Positions 34,499 through 42,951 of a stretch of 64,000 nucleotides of DNA are shown one piece after another. Origin of the DNA: Pseudomonas asgharzadehiana (GTDB lineage: Bacteria; Pseudomonadota; Gammaproteobacteria; Pseudomonadales; Pseudomonadaceae); contig NZ_CP077079.1 in assembly GCF_019139815.1 (NCBI RefSeq), positions 1,922,001 to 1,986,000 on the forward strand, written 5' to 3'. The position numbers were made by a program, and so were the translations under genes. Each line of letters begins with the position of its first letter. Positions within the stretch are counted from its first letter, which is position 1. The notes below the pieces were generated by a model. It was not told where the DNA came from. It worked only from the letters and a program-made list of their open reading frames with translations, and did not search any database.

Positions 34499-34999
34499 AT
34501 GATTCGTTCGATGCTGTATGCCACGGACCTCGGTCTGTATGCCCCGTATGTGATGCAGCATGCACTGGCGCTGGCGCGAACGTTCAAGGCGGACCTGTAT
34601 GTGATCCACGTGGTCGAGCCAATCGGGCTGTTCGCTGAGTCGGTGTTGCAAAGTTACCTGGATGAAAAGGCCTTGATTGAGTGGCAGAGCCAGGGGATGA
34701 CCACAGTATTGGCGACTATCGAGCAACGGGTGCTCGACAGTTTCCGCGAGGAATTGGGAGAGGGCGGGCAGGACCTGCAGTTGATCCGCTCGGTACGGGT
34801 GATCCAGGGGGACCCATGCGAGGTGATTCTCGACCAACTGCGCAAACTTTCCGTCGACTTGTTGATCGTAGGAAGTCACAGCGATGCAACGCCAGCCGCC
34901 ACGCCCCTTGGGCGCACCGCTGCACGTGTGTTGCAGCTGTCTACGGTGCCGGTTTACCTGGTGCCGTCGTTACAACGTCGACGCAGTGATGACGTGTGA
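34499..34999 (+). CDS. Universal stress protein UspA family
   Basis: A 166-residue single-domain Usp protein. Typical elements are the N-terminal MLYATDLGLYAPYVMQHALA, the central ADLYVIHVVEP, and the C-terminal nucleotide loop LLIVGSHSD followed by LGRTAARVLQLSTVPVYLVP. This loop is close to the ATP-binding G-x2-G-x9-G(S/T) pattern but lacks the exact glycine spacing, so ATP binding is uncertain. AGGAGG lies just upstream of the ATG. It sits upstream of cysB on the same strand, 104 bases apart. Confidence 0.9.
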   Translation: MIRSMLYATDLGLYAPYVMQHALALARTFKADLYVIHVVEPIGLFAESVLQSYLDEKALIEWQSQGMTTVLATIEQRVLDSFREELGEGGQDLQLIRSVRVIQGDPCEVILDQLRKLSVDLLIVGSHSDATPAATPLGRTAARVLQLSTVPVYLVPSLQRRRSDDV

Positions 35000-35094
35000 A
35001 GGGTGAAAACGATAAAAAAGTTCTAGATTTATCTGTCTGACCTTTAATATAGTTATATACCGTCGCTGATACCCGTGGCGTCTATCTGCTTTGA

Positions 35095-36078
<984 letters not shown>

Positions 36079-36083
36079 CGGCG

Positions 36084-36581
36084 TCAGCGGGCCTCGGTGA
36101 CAGTGAAGTGTTGCTGGGCGCCCGCCACCAGAATCTCCACCTCATCATCGATGCGCTTGCCCAGCAGGTTTTTGCCCAAGGGGGAGCGCGCCGTGATGAC
36201 GGTTACCGGTTGCCCGACCACATCCACCTTCAACCCCGCTGCATCGGGTGCCAGGAACAGCCATTGCTGGCGCCCGTTCTCATCCTCCAGACCCACTAGC
36301 GCACCGAGTTCGATCCCGCGCTGATCATCGTATGCGCGCAACTGAAGGTTCTGGCACAGCGCCAGCGACTGCCGGATCTCTTCGACCCGCTTGGCCTGTC
36401 CGGCCGCCAGATAAGAAGCCTCCAACCCCAGGGTGTCGTATTTGTTTTCCGCGATGTTTTCTTCGTGGGTCGCGGTTTCGTAGGCGGTTTGGGCCGCACG
36501 TTGGGCGGTCTCCAGGTCGACGTTGAGTTTTTCCAGGATCAGTTGGAGAACGGCGTGTTTATTCATGGGGTAATGGGTCAT
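36084..36581 (-). CDS. GreA/GreB-like factor
   Basis: A 165-residue protein with the two-part Gre layout: an N-terminal helical hairpin (about residues 5-75) and a C-terminal FKBP-like domain with PVTVITARSPLGKNLLGKR and DDEVEILV, the usual Gre/Rnk ending. The hairpin tip reads E-E-N-I-A-E-N-K-Y where GreA has G-D-L-S-E-N-A-E-Y, so one of the two catalytic acidic residues appears replaced by asparagine. It may therefore bind RNA polymerase without normal cleavage activity. The ATG at 36581 overlaps the stop of the upstream gene (TGATG); an internal ATG at 36566 is also possible. Confidence 0.78.
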   Translation of the reverse strand: MTHYPMNKHAVLQLILEKLNVDLETAQRAAQTAYETATHEENIAENKYDTLGLEASYLAAGQAKRVEEIRQSLALCQNLQLRAYDDQRGIELGALVGLEDENGRQQWLFLAPDAAGLKVDVVGQPVTVITARSPLGKNLLGKRIDDEVEILVAGAQQHFTVTEAR

Positions 36582-36949
36582 CAATCGCAGAATTGCAGGA
36601 CATTCGCCCGGCTTTTTTCATTCGGGGCGTTCTGGTCCTGTTGCAGCCAGAACTGGCATTTGGGGTTGGACAGGTTGCGCGCATTGTTACGTACCTGGTC
36701 CAGGGTTTGCTGCTGTTCCTGCTTTTGCAGGTTCTGTTGGTACTGCTCAAACATGCGGTTGGGCGGCTCCGGCGCAGCAGCGGCCGGTTTGCCCAACTGC
36801 TGAACCGCTTGGGCGACGGGGGCCAGGCTGTGTGGGAACAGGTAGCGCGATGCCAGCCAGGCGGTCAGCACAATAGCGATAAACCCCAGCCACAGGCCAA
36901 AAGCCACGGCAGCACTGAGCTTGAACAGCGACAACGGACGTTCGGACAT
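36581..36949 (-). CDS. Small membrane-anchored protein of unknown function
   Basis: A 122-residue protein with one membrane helix (about residues 14-34, VAFGLWLGFIAIVLTAWLAS). It has a proline/alanine-rich linker (about 50-62) and a Gln/Asn-rich helical tail (QNLQKQEQQQTLDQVRNN) ending in two cysteines, QFWLQQ preceded by KC and the C-terminal FC. The tail may lie in the periplasm. It is not recognised as a named family. Its stop codon overlaps the start of the Gre-like gene, so the two are probably co-expressed. The gene is divergent from earP. Confidence 0.7.
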   Translation of the reverse strand: MSERPLSLFKLSAAVAFGLWLGFIAIVLTAWLASRYLFPHSLAPVAQAVQQLGKPAAAAPEPPNRMFEQYQQNLQKQEQQQTLDQVRNNARNLSNPKCQFWLQQDQNAPNEKSRANVLQFCD

Positions 36950-37081
36950 GATGGCCTCCTGGCAGGCATTGACGGCGTGGCCGCGATTGTCGCACAGCCA
37001 CTGTGCAGAATAATCGCGATCAAGCCTTCTGCATCGGCGCTTTTATGCGGACAATCGAGCCTTTGAGTGTTGGAGCCCGGA

Positions 37082-38215
37082 ATGAAAGCCCGCTGGGATA
37101 TTTTTTGCAGCGTTGTCGATAACTACGGCGACATCGGCGTGACCTGGCGCCTGGCCCGGCAATTGGTGGCGGAGCACGGCTGTGCCGTGTGCTTGTGGGT
37201 CGATGACCTGCGCGCCTTTGAGCGCATGTGCCCCGACATTGACGTGCAGTCGGCCCAACAATGGCAAGACGGCGTCGAAGTACGCCACTGGCCGGCCGAA
37301 TGGTCGGCAACGCCGGCGGCCGACGTGGTGATTGCCGCGTTCGCCTGCCAGTTACCGCCTGACTATATGGAAGCCATGGCCGAGCGTGAGCGCACGCCGT
37401 TGTGGATGAATCTGGATTACCTGAGCGCCGAGGACTGGGTGGTGGGCTGTCATCGCCTGCCGTCGGTGAAGTTCAAGGGGGTGCAGAAGTACTTCTTTTT
37501 CCCTGGCTTCCGCGCCGGTACCGGTGGTCTGTTGCGTGAGGCGGGGTTGCTTGAGCAACGTCAGGCATTTCAGGCGGATGCCACAGCACAGCGACAATTC
37601 TTGCAGGGGTTGGGTGTATTTCCGGCAGCCGGTGCGCGGTTGTTTTCCCTGTTTGCCTACGAAAACGCCGGCCTGGCCGGTTGGCTGGACGTCTTGTCGA
37701 CGGACGGGCATGCCACTCATCTATTGGTGCCGGAGGGGCGCATCCTCGGCGACGTACAACGTTGGCTCGGTGTAGAGCGGCTGGCGGCGGGGGATGTGCA
37801 TCAACGCGACGGCCTGACCGTGCAGGTGCTGCCGTTCGTGCGCCAGGAGCAATATGACCGCTTGCTGTGGTGCTGCGACTTCAATGCCGTGCGCGGTGAA
37901 GACTCGTTCGTGCGCGCCCAGTGGGCCGGGCGGCCGTTGCTGTGGCATATCTATCGCCAGGACGAAGACATCCATCTCGACAAGCTCGATGCTTTTCTTG
38001 CGTTGTACACCGCGGCGTTATCGCCGGCCGCCAAGGCTGCACTGGTTGCGCTCTGGCAAGCCTGGAACACCGAAGGCGATATGGTGCAGCCGTGGAAAAT
38101 GCTGCTGGAGCACTGGCCGCAAGTGAGTCGGCACGCCCAAACGTGGCCTCTGGAACAGGCCTTGCAGGCCGATCTTGCAACGGCGCTGGTACAGTTTTAT
38201 GAAAGTTGGATATGA
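37082..38215 (+). CDS. earP: EarP, EF-P arginine rhamnosyltransferase
   Basis: EarP (GT-B fold, DUF2331) transfers rhamnose from dTDP-rhamnose to arginine 32 of elongation factor P, which EF-P needs to relieve ribosome stalling at proline runs. The 377-residue product starts MKARWDIFCSVVDNYGDIG, including the conserved aspartate of D-N-Y-G-D-I-G-V-T-W. It also has the C-terminal donor-site segment FNAVRGEDSFVRAQWAGRP. The target gene efp follows after 49 bases, and its product has arginine at position 32, matching this system rather than the lysine/EpmAB one. The ATG at 37082 is chosen over an in-frame start five codons upstream. Confidence 0.95.
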   Translation: MKARWDIFCSVVDNYGDIGVTWRLARQLVAEHGCAVCLWVDDLRAFERMCPDIDVQSAQQWQDGVEVRHWPAEWSATPAADVVIAAFACQLPPDYMEAMAERERTPLWMNLDYLSAEDWVVGCHRLPSVKFKGVQKYFFFPGFRAGTGGLLREAGLLEQRQAFQADATAQRQFLQGLGVFPAAGARLFSLFAYENAGLAGWLDVLSTDGHATHLLVPEGRILGDVQRWLGVERLAAGDVHQRDGLTVQVLPFVRQEQYDRLLWCCDFNAVRGEDSFVRAQWAGRPLLWHIYRQDEDIHLDKLDAFLALYTAALSPAAKAALVALWQAWNTEGDMVQPWKMLLEHWPQVSRHAQTWPLEQALQADLATALVQFYESWI

Positions 38216-38264
38216 TACGCCACCTTGAATTTTGTAAATCCCATCCAAATTTCGGATATATGCA

Positions 38265-38837
38265 ATGAAAACTGGTAAAGAACTGAAACCCGGTACAGTG
38301 ATCCGTCTTGAAAACGACCCTTGGCTGGTTCAGAAAGCTGAGTTCACCAAGTCTGGTCGTAACAGCGCAATCATGAAGACCAAGCTGAAGAACCTGCTGA
38401 CCGGTTACAAAACCGAGATCGTCTACAGCGCCGATGACAAACTGGACGACGTGATCCTCGACCGTAAAGAAGCGACCCTGTCGTTCATCAGCGGCGACAC
38501 CTACACGTTCATGGACACCACCGACTACACCATGTACGAGCTGAACGCTGAAGACATCGAAGCCGTTCTGCCGTTCGTGGAAGAAGGCATGACCGACGTC
38601 TGCGAAGCCATCTTCTTCGAAGAGCGCTTGGTTTCCGTAGAACTGCCGACCACTATCGTTCGTACCGTTGACTACACCGAAGGTTCCGCTCGCGGCGACA
38701 CTTCTGGCAAGGTGATGAAACCAGCCAAACTGAAAAACGGTACCGAACTGCAAGTTGCAGATTTTATCGAAATCGGTGATGACATCGAGATCGACACCCG
38801 CGAAGGCGGTTCGTACAAAGGTCGCGCCAAGAAGTAA
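38265..38837 (+). CDS. efp: Elongation factor P (EF-P), arginine-32 type
   Basis: EF-P binds ribosomes stalled on consecutive prolines and promotes peptide bond formation. The 190-residue protein has the usual three beta-barrel domains, beginning [20 protein letters not shown]. The modified loop is F-T-K-S-G-R-N-S-A with Arg32. EarP, encoded immediately upstream, would rhamnosylate this residue. The C-terminal domain ends in [15 protein letters not shown]. It is followed by an intrinsic terminator and is probably transcribed both with earP and alone. Confidence 0.98.
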   Translation: MKTGKELKPGTVIRLENDPWLVQKAEFTKSGRNSAIMKTKLKNLLTGYKTEIVYSADDKLDDVILDRKEATLSFISGDTYTFMDTTDYTMYELNAEDIEAVLPFVEEGMTDVCEAIFFEERLVSVELPTTIVRTVDYTEGSARGDTSGKVMKPAKLKNGTELQVADFIEIGDDIEIDTREGGSYKGRAKK

Positions 38838-38859
38838 TTCTGGCCCTGCCGTACGAAGC

Positions 38860-38888
38860 AAAAAACCCGACCATGAGTCGGGTTTTTT
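38860..38888 (+). terminator. Intrinsic terminator of efp
   Basis: Twelve-base arms AAAAAACCCGAC (38860-38871) and GTCGGGTTTTTT (38877-38888) with a five-base loop. The A-run on one side and T-run on the other make it usable from both strands, serving efp and the convergent esterase gene. Confidence 0.92.
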
Positions 38889-38901
38889 ATGAGCGCAGGT
38901 T

Positions 38902-39918
38902 TTACTTCAGGTGTTGCTTGAGCTCATCCGAGGCTTGCAGCATTGCCGAACGCACCGCCGGCACCTGGCTGACCACGTTGAGCAAACCGTAGTCGTGGAT
39001 CATGCCGTTGTAGCGCACCGCGGTCACCGGCACACCGGCCGCATCCAGCTGGCGGGCATAGGCTTCACCTTCATCACGCAGCACGTCGGCACCGGCGGTC
39101 TGCACCAGCGCGGGCGGCAGGCCCTTGAGTTGTTCAGTGGTGGCCCGCAGCGGCGAGGCATAGATCTCGGCGCGTTGCTTGGCATCGGTGGTGTAGTTGT
39201 CCCAGAACCACTTCATCATGTTCCTGGTGAGGAAGTGCCCTTCGGCGTATTGGTTGTAGGACCCCGTGTCGAAGTTGGCGTCGGTCACCGGCCATAGCAG
39301 CAGTTGGAACTTGATGGCCGGCGTGCCCTTGTTCTTGGCCATCAGGCTGACCACGGCTGCCATGTTGCCGCCGACGCTGTTGCCCGCTACCGCGAGGCGC
39401 TTGCCGTCTACGTTGATCTCTTTGCCATGCTCGGCCACCCATTTGGTTGCGCCGTAGGCCTGGTTGATCGCCACCGGGTAGTGCGCTTCAGGGGACGGTG
39501 TGTAATTGACAAACACCGCCACCGCCCCCGAACCCGCCACCAGATCTCGCACCAGACGCTCATGGGTCGGGTAATCCCCAAGCACCCAGCCGCCGCCGTG
39601 GAAGAACATGAACACTGGCAATGTGCCCTTGACCCCGGCCGGACGCACGATCGTCAGCTCCAGTGGCTTGCCATCGACCTGGATGGTCTTCTGGCTCACA
39701 TCGGCCTTGGGCAGCGTCAGCTTTACGCCGGCCTGGGCGCCGGTCAGCACCGCGCGGGCGTCCTTGGGCGTCAGCTGCTCGATCGGCTTGCCCGTGCCGG
39801 CGTTCAACACATCCAGAAAAGCCTGGGTGTTGTGCTCGACATCGCCGCCGGCGGCGAAGGCGTTGCTGATGGACAGGGCGAGCAGGGTACCGGTGAGCGC
39901 TTTACCAATAGTGTTCAT
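38902..39918 (-). CDS. Secreted alpha/beta hydrolase (HSL-type esterase)
   Basis: A 338-residue esterase of the hormone-sensitive lipase family. There is a signal peptide (about residues 1-22, TGTLLALSISNAFA), so it is exported. The oxyanion motif HGGGWVLGDYPTHERLV, the nucleophile elbow GNSVGGNMAAV and the late HDYGLLN histidine are all present. The gene follows ohr with a 28-base gap on the same strand, so it probably belongs to the ohrR-ohr region and may be induced by peroxide. The natural substrate is unknown. Confidence 0.88.
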   Translation of the reverse strand: MNTIGKALTGTLLALSISNAFAAGGDVEHNTQAFLDVLNAGTGKPIEQLTPKDARAVLTGAQAGVKLTLPKADVSQKTIQVDGKPLELTIVRPAGVKGTLPVFMFFHGGGWVLGDYPTHERLVRDLVAGSGAVAVFVNYTPSPEAHYPVAINQAYGATKWVAEHGKEINVDGKRLAVAGNSVGGNMAAVVSLMAKNKGTPAIKFQLLLWPVTDANFDTGSYNQYAEGHFLTRNMMKWFWDNYTTDAKQRAEIYASPLRATTEQLKGLPPALVQTAGADVLRDEGEAYARQLDAAGVPVTAVRYNGMIHDYGLLNVVSQVPAVRSAMLQASDELKQHLK

Positions 39919-39946
39919 GTTCTTCTCCTGAGGGCGGTAGAGGTGA

Positions 39947-40366
39947 TCAGACGGTCACGTGCAGGCGGACATCGACGTTGCCACGGGTGGCGTTGGAGTA
40001 CGGGCACACCTGGTGAGCGGCGTCGACCAGGCTTTGCGCATCATCCTGGGCCAGGCCCGGCAGGCTGATGTGCAGGTCGATATCCAGGCCGAAACCGCCG
40101 GGGATCTGGCCGATGCCCACGTGGGCGGTGATCGAGGCGTCATCCGGGATTTTGCGTTTGGTCTGGCTGGCCACGAATTTCAGTGCGCCGATGAAGCAGG
40201 CCGAGTAACCGGCGGCGAACAGTTGTTCCGGGTTGGTGGCCTGGCCGCCGGCGCCGCCCAGTTCTTTCGGAGTGGAAAGCTTGACGTCGAGGATGTTATC
40301 GCTGGAAACAGCACGACCATCACGGCCGCCGGTGGCGGTGGCTACTGCGGTATAGAGCGTTTGCAT
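39947..40366 (-). CDS. ohr: Ohr, organic hydroperoxide resistance protein
   Basis: Ohr is a thiol peroxidase that reduces organic hydroperoxides using lipoylated partners. The 139-residue protein has the two catalytic cysteines in the family positions: Cys57 in AGYSACFIGALKFVA and Cys121 in VCPYSNATRGN. The start MQTLYTAVATATGGRDGR and the N-terminal glycine-rich GGAGGQATNPEQLFAAGY segment are typical. It lies between the regulator ohrR (upstream, same strand) and a secreted esterase, and its promoter region contains a motif shared with the ohrR promoter. Confidence 0.96.
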   Translation of the reverse strand: MQTLYTAVATATGGRDGRAVSSDNILDVKLSTPKELGGAGGQATNPEQLFAAGYSACFIGALKFVASQTKRKIPDDASITAHVGIGQIPGGFGLDIDLHISLPGLAQDDAQSLVDAAHQVCPYSNATRGNVDVRLHVTV

Positions 40367-40390
40367 GAGGTTTTCCTCTTGTGGTGTTTT

Positions 40391-40460
40391 GCGCTAAACA
40401 TTTGCGCGCTAAGTAGTTGGTGAGGCGAATGTATAGCGCTAATGTTTAGTGCGCAAGATA
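40391..40460 (-). promoter_or_regulatory. ohr promoter with putative OhrR operators
   Basis: On the minus strand a -35 TTGCGC (40456-40451), 17-base spacer and -10 TACATT (40433-40428) can be read. The -35/spacer region contains GCGCACTAAACATTAGCGC (40454-40436). A related box, GCGCTAAACATTTGCGCGC, lies on the plus strand at 40391-40409, downstream of the start point. The 20 bases 40441-40460 match 18 of 20 bases at 41108-41127 in the ohrR promoter. Confidence 0.55.
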
Positions 40461-40496
40461 AATCTACAAATATTTTTTCTGTGCCCCTGAAACCAG

Positions 40497-40585
40497 TGTG
40501 GGAGGGGGCTTGCTCCCGATAGCAGTGCGTCAGTCAATCCCTATGTCACTGACCCAGCGCTATCGGGAGCAAGCCCCCTCCCACA
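40497..40585. repeat. REPIN with perfect 27-bp arms
   Basis: Arms 40497-40523 and 40559-40585 are exact reverse complements, separated by 35 bases. They contain the core GGGGGCTTGCTCCCGATAGC seen also at 29190-29260. The element lies between ohrR and the ohr promoter and is followed by a T-run (40586-40591). It may act as the ohrR terminator in practice. Confidence 0.88.
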
Positions 40586-40609
40586 TTTTTTGGCGTGCTT
40601 TATCGCCTG

Positions 40610-41062
40610 TCAGAGCGCGTTTTGCAGGTTGTTGCGCAGGGCAATCAATTCACCTTGCAGCTTGCGCAGTTGGTCCAACTCCAGCCCGCTGGCGCCGAGG
40701 ATGCAGTGGGGAATGCCCATGGCCTTGTCCTGCAAGGCGCGCCCGGCGTCGGTCAATTCCACGACCACCACGCGTTCGTCTTCACGGCTGCGGGTGCGGC
40801 TGAGCAGGCCTTCGACCTCCAGGCGTTTAAGCAAAGGTGTCAGGGAGCCGGGATCGGTCAGCAGGCGGCTGCTGATTTCGCCGACGGTCAAACCGTCCTC
40901 TTCCCACAGCACCATCATGGCCAGGTACTGTGGGTAGGTCAGGCCGAGAGCCTGCAGCAGGGGCTTGTAGACCTTGGTCATCAACAGCGACGTGGAATGC
41001 AGGGCGAAACACAGCTGATTGTTCAGCATCAGGGATTCGCATGGGTCAGGGTTCTTGCTCAT
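40610..41062 (-). CDS. ohrR: OhrR, MarR-family organic peroxide sensor
   Basis: OhrR is a repressor that is inactivated when a conserved N-terminal cysteine is oxidised by organic peroxide. The 150-residue protein has this cysteine (Cys18) in the standard context LNNQLCFALHSTS. It also has YKPLLQALGLTYPQYLAMMVLWEE and the winged-helix LLTDPGSLTPLLKRLEVEGLL. The ATG at 41062 begins MSKNPDPCESLML. The long open frame upstream is not family-like. It precedes ohr on the same strand and should control both its own gene and ohr. Confidence 0.93.
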   Translation of the reverse strand: MSKNPDPCESLMLNNQLCFALHSTSLLMTKVYKPLLQALGLTYPQYLAMMVLWEEDGLTVGEISSRLLTDPGSLTPLLKRLEVEGLLSRTRSREDERVVVVELTDAGRALQDKAMGIPHCILGASGLELDQLRKLQGELIALRNNLQNAL

Positions 41063-41094
41063 GGCGGGGCCTTTAAAAAACGTGTCTGGCCTGG

Positions 41095-41127
41095 AATCTA
41101 GCGGGCAAATGTTTAATGCGCCAGATA
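41095..41127 (-). promoter_or_regulatory. ohrR promoter with putative operator
   Basis: On the minus strand: -35 TGGCGC (41123-41118), 17-base spacer, -10 TAGATT (41100-41095). The layout and the embedded GCGCATTAAACATTTGC sequence copy the ohr promoter: the 20-base AATGTTTAATGCGCCAGATA (plus strand, 41108-41127) differs at two positions from 40441-40460. This suggests autoregulation by OhrR. Confidence 0.55.
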
Positions 41128-41142
41128 ATTCTGGCCGAACGG

Positions 41143-42093
41143 TCAGGCCAGGCCGCTTTGCAGTGCCAGGTCCCAGGGCGGAACCGGGCTGAAACGGGAT
41201 TTGAGGTACTCCAGCAATAAACGGCTGCGCGCATTGGGCTGTTGTTCCAGGCGCAGGGCATAGATCCCGGTGGTTTCCGGGCTGGGCAGGCCATTTTCGC
41301 AAAAGAGGGGCAGCAGTTCGCCACGCACCAGGTACTCGCTGGCCAGCCAGGTCGGCAAGTGGGCGATACCCAAACCGGCCAGCGCGCCGCAAAGCAGGGC
41401 CTCGGCGTTGTTGGCGCTCATGCGGATACGTTGCGGGCGGTACGTCGCACGGCGCCCGTCCAGCTCAAAGCGCCAGGCGAACATCGGCGCCAGGCCATCC
41501 CAGTCCAGGCCGTCGTGTTCATTCAGCTCGCGGGGATGGGTCGGCGTGCCACGGCTTTTCAGGTAGGCCGGGCTGGCGCAGGCGATGCGTACGATGCTGG
41601 CCAGGGGCGTGGCGATCAGTCGGGTATCGACGATATGCCCGGCGCGTAGCACCAGATCGACTTTGCCCAAATGCGCGCCTTGCATGTCCACAAAGCTGTC
41701 GATCAGATGCAGGTGCACATCCAGGCCGGGGTACACCTTCAGAAAGTCTGCAATCACCGGCGCCAGGTGCCGCCGACCAAATGCCGCCGGTGCGTCCACC
41801 CGGATCAACCCCTCGGGCGCATGGCTCAGGGAAACCGCTTCGGCGCGCGCCAGTTGTAACTCACTGACGATCCGCCGCGCGCGCTCGGCGAACGCCAAGC
41901 CGGCGGGCGTTGGCACCACGGCATGGGTGCTGCGTTGGAACAGGCGGCTGCCCACCGAGCTTTCCAGGCTGTCGATACGCCGCGCCACCGCCGAGGGCGT
42001 CAGCGGATGGCGGCGGGCGGCGGCGGAAAAACTGCCGGTCTCCAATACATCCAGAAACAGGCTCAACTGGTCGGTAAGGGTGTTGGGGTTCAT
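41143..42093 (-). CDS. LysR-family transcriptional regulator
   Basis: A 316-residue LysR regulator. The N-terminal winged helix contains LFLDVLETGSFSAAARRHPL and TPSAVARRIDSLESSVGSRL. The effector domain follows (residues about 90-300, with GLIRVDAPAAFGRRHLAPVI and CASPAYLKSRGTPTHPREL), in the style of the CrgA/DsdC-like group with single-residue specificity not predictable. It is divergent from the TauE/SafE exporter gene (105-base gap), so it probably regulates that gene in the common LysR manner. Confidence 0.9.
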   Translation of the reverse strand: MNPNTLTDQLSLFLDVLETGSFSAAARRHPLTPSAVARRIDSLESSVGSRLFQRSTHAVVPTPAGLAFAERARRIVSELQLARAEAVSLSHAPEGLIRVDAPAAFGRRHLAPVIADFLKVYPGLDVHLHLIDSFVDMQGAHLGKVDLVLRAGHIVDTRLIATPLASIVRIACASPAYLKSRGTPTHPRELNEHDGLDWDGLAPMFAWRFELDGRRATYRPQRIRMSANNAEALLCGALAGLGIAHLPTWLASEYLVRGELLPLFCENGLPSPETTGIYALRLEQQPNARSRLLLEYLKSRFSPVPPWDLALQSGLA

Positions 42094-42198
42094 GAGCAAA
42101 CGCTTATGCGAGATTGGCACAGCCATTGTGCGTTGCTGTGCCTTTGCGCGCCAGAGCCGACTGCGTAGCATGCAAGGCCTGGGTTTATGGAGTGATGC

Positions 42199-42951
42199 GT
42201 GGTGTTGGATTTAGCGATGTACCTGGTATTGGGCGCGGCCTTGGGCACGGTGGGCGGGCTGTTTGGGATTGGCGGCGGGCTGATCGCCATCCCGGTGCTG
42301 GGCGTGCTGTTCGGCCTGGATCAGCAGATCGCCCAGGGCACCGCGCTGGTGATGGTGGTGCCGAACGTGATGCTTGCGCTGTGGCGGTATCACCAGCGCA
42401 ACCGGATTGAATTGCGCCATGCGTTGCCGCTGGGGGTGATGGGTTTCACCTTTGCCTGGCTCGGGTCGATCTGGGCAGTAGGCCTGGATGCTGGCGCCAT
42501 GCGTATCGGTTTTATTGCCTTTCTGGTGGCGCTGTCGGCCTACAACCTGGTGCGCATGTTCACCCGCAATGCGCCGCCGACAGCACAGATGCGTTACTCC
42601 TGGCCATGGCTTGGGGTGCTGGGCGCCGCTTCCGGCTCCATGGGCGGTTTGTTTGGGGTCGGCGGCGCGGTGGTTGCGACACCGGTGCTGACAAGTATTT
42701 TCGGCACCACCCAAGTCGTCGCCCAAGGCTTGTCCTTGGCCCTGGCGCTGCCCAGCACCGGTGTGACGCTGGTGACCTACGCCTGGCACCACGAAGTCGA
42801 CTGGATGATCGGCATCCCCCTGGCCATCGGTGGCCTGCTCAGCATCAGTTGGGGGGTGAAGGTCGCCCATGCATTGCCGGAGCGTCTGCTGCGCGGCCTG
42901 TTCTGCGGCTTCCTGGTGCTCTGCGCGGTGATGCTCACCTTTAAAGTTTGA
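42199..42951 (+). CDS. TauE/SafE-type sulfite/anion exporter family protein
   Basis: A 250-residue membrane protein of the TSUP (TauE/SafE/YfcA) family with about eight helices. Two internally similar halves each start with a glycine-rich repeat: VGGLFGIGGGLIAIPVL near the start and SGSMGGLFGVGGAVVATPVL in the middle. These proteins export sulfite, sulfoacetate or other small anions. The first codon is taken as GTG at 42199 with GGAGTG six bases upstream; an in-frame ATG at 42217 is possible but would shorten the first helix. It lies between two LysR regulator genes. Confidence 0.9.
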   Translation: MVLDLAMYLVLGAALGTVGGLFGIGGGLIAIPVLGVLFGLDQQIAQGTALVMVVPNVMLALWRYHQRNRIELRHALPLGVMGFTFAWLGSIWAVGLDAGAMRIGFIAFLVALSAYNLVRMFTRNAPPTAQMRYSWPWLGVLGAASGSMGGLFGVGGAVVATPVLTSIFGTTQVVAQGLSLALALPSTGVTLVTYAWHHEVDWMIGIPLAIGGLLSISWGVKVAHALPERLLRGLFCGFLVLCAVMLTFKV

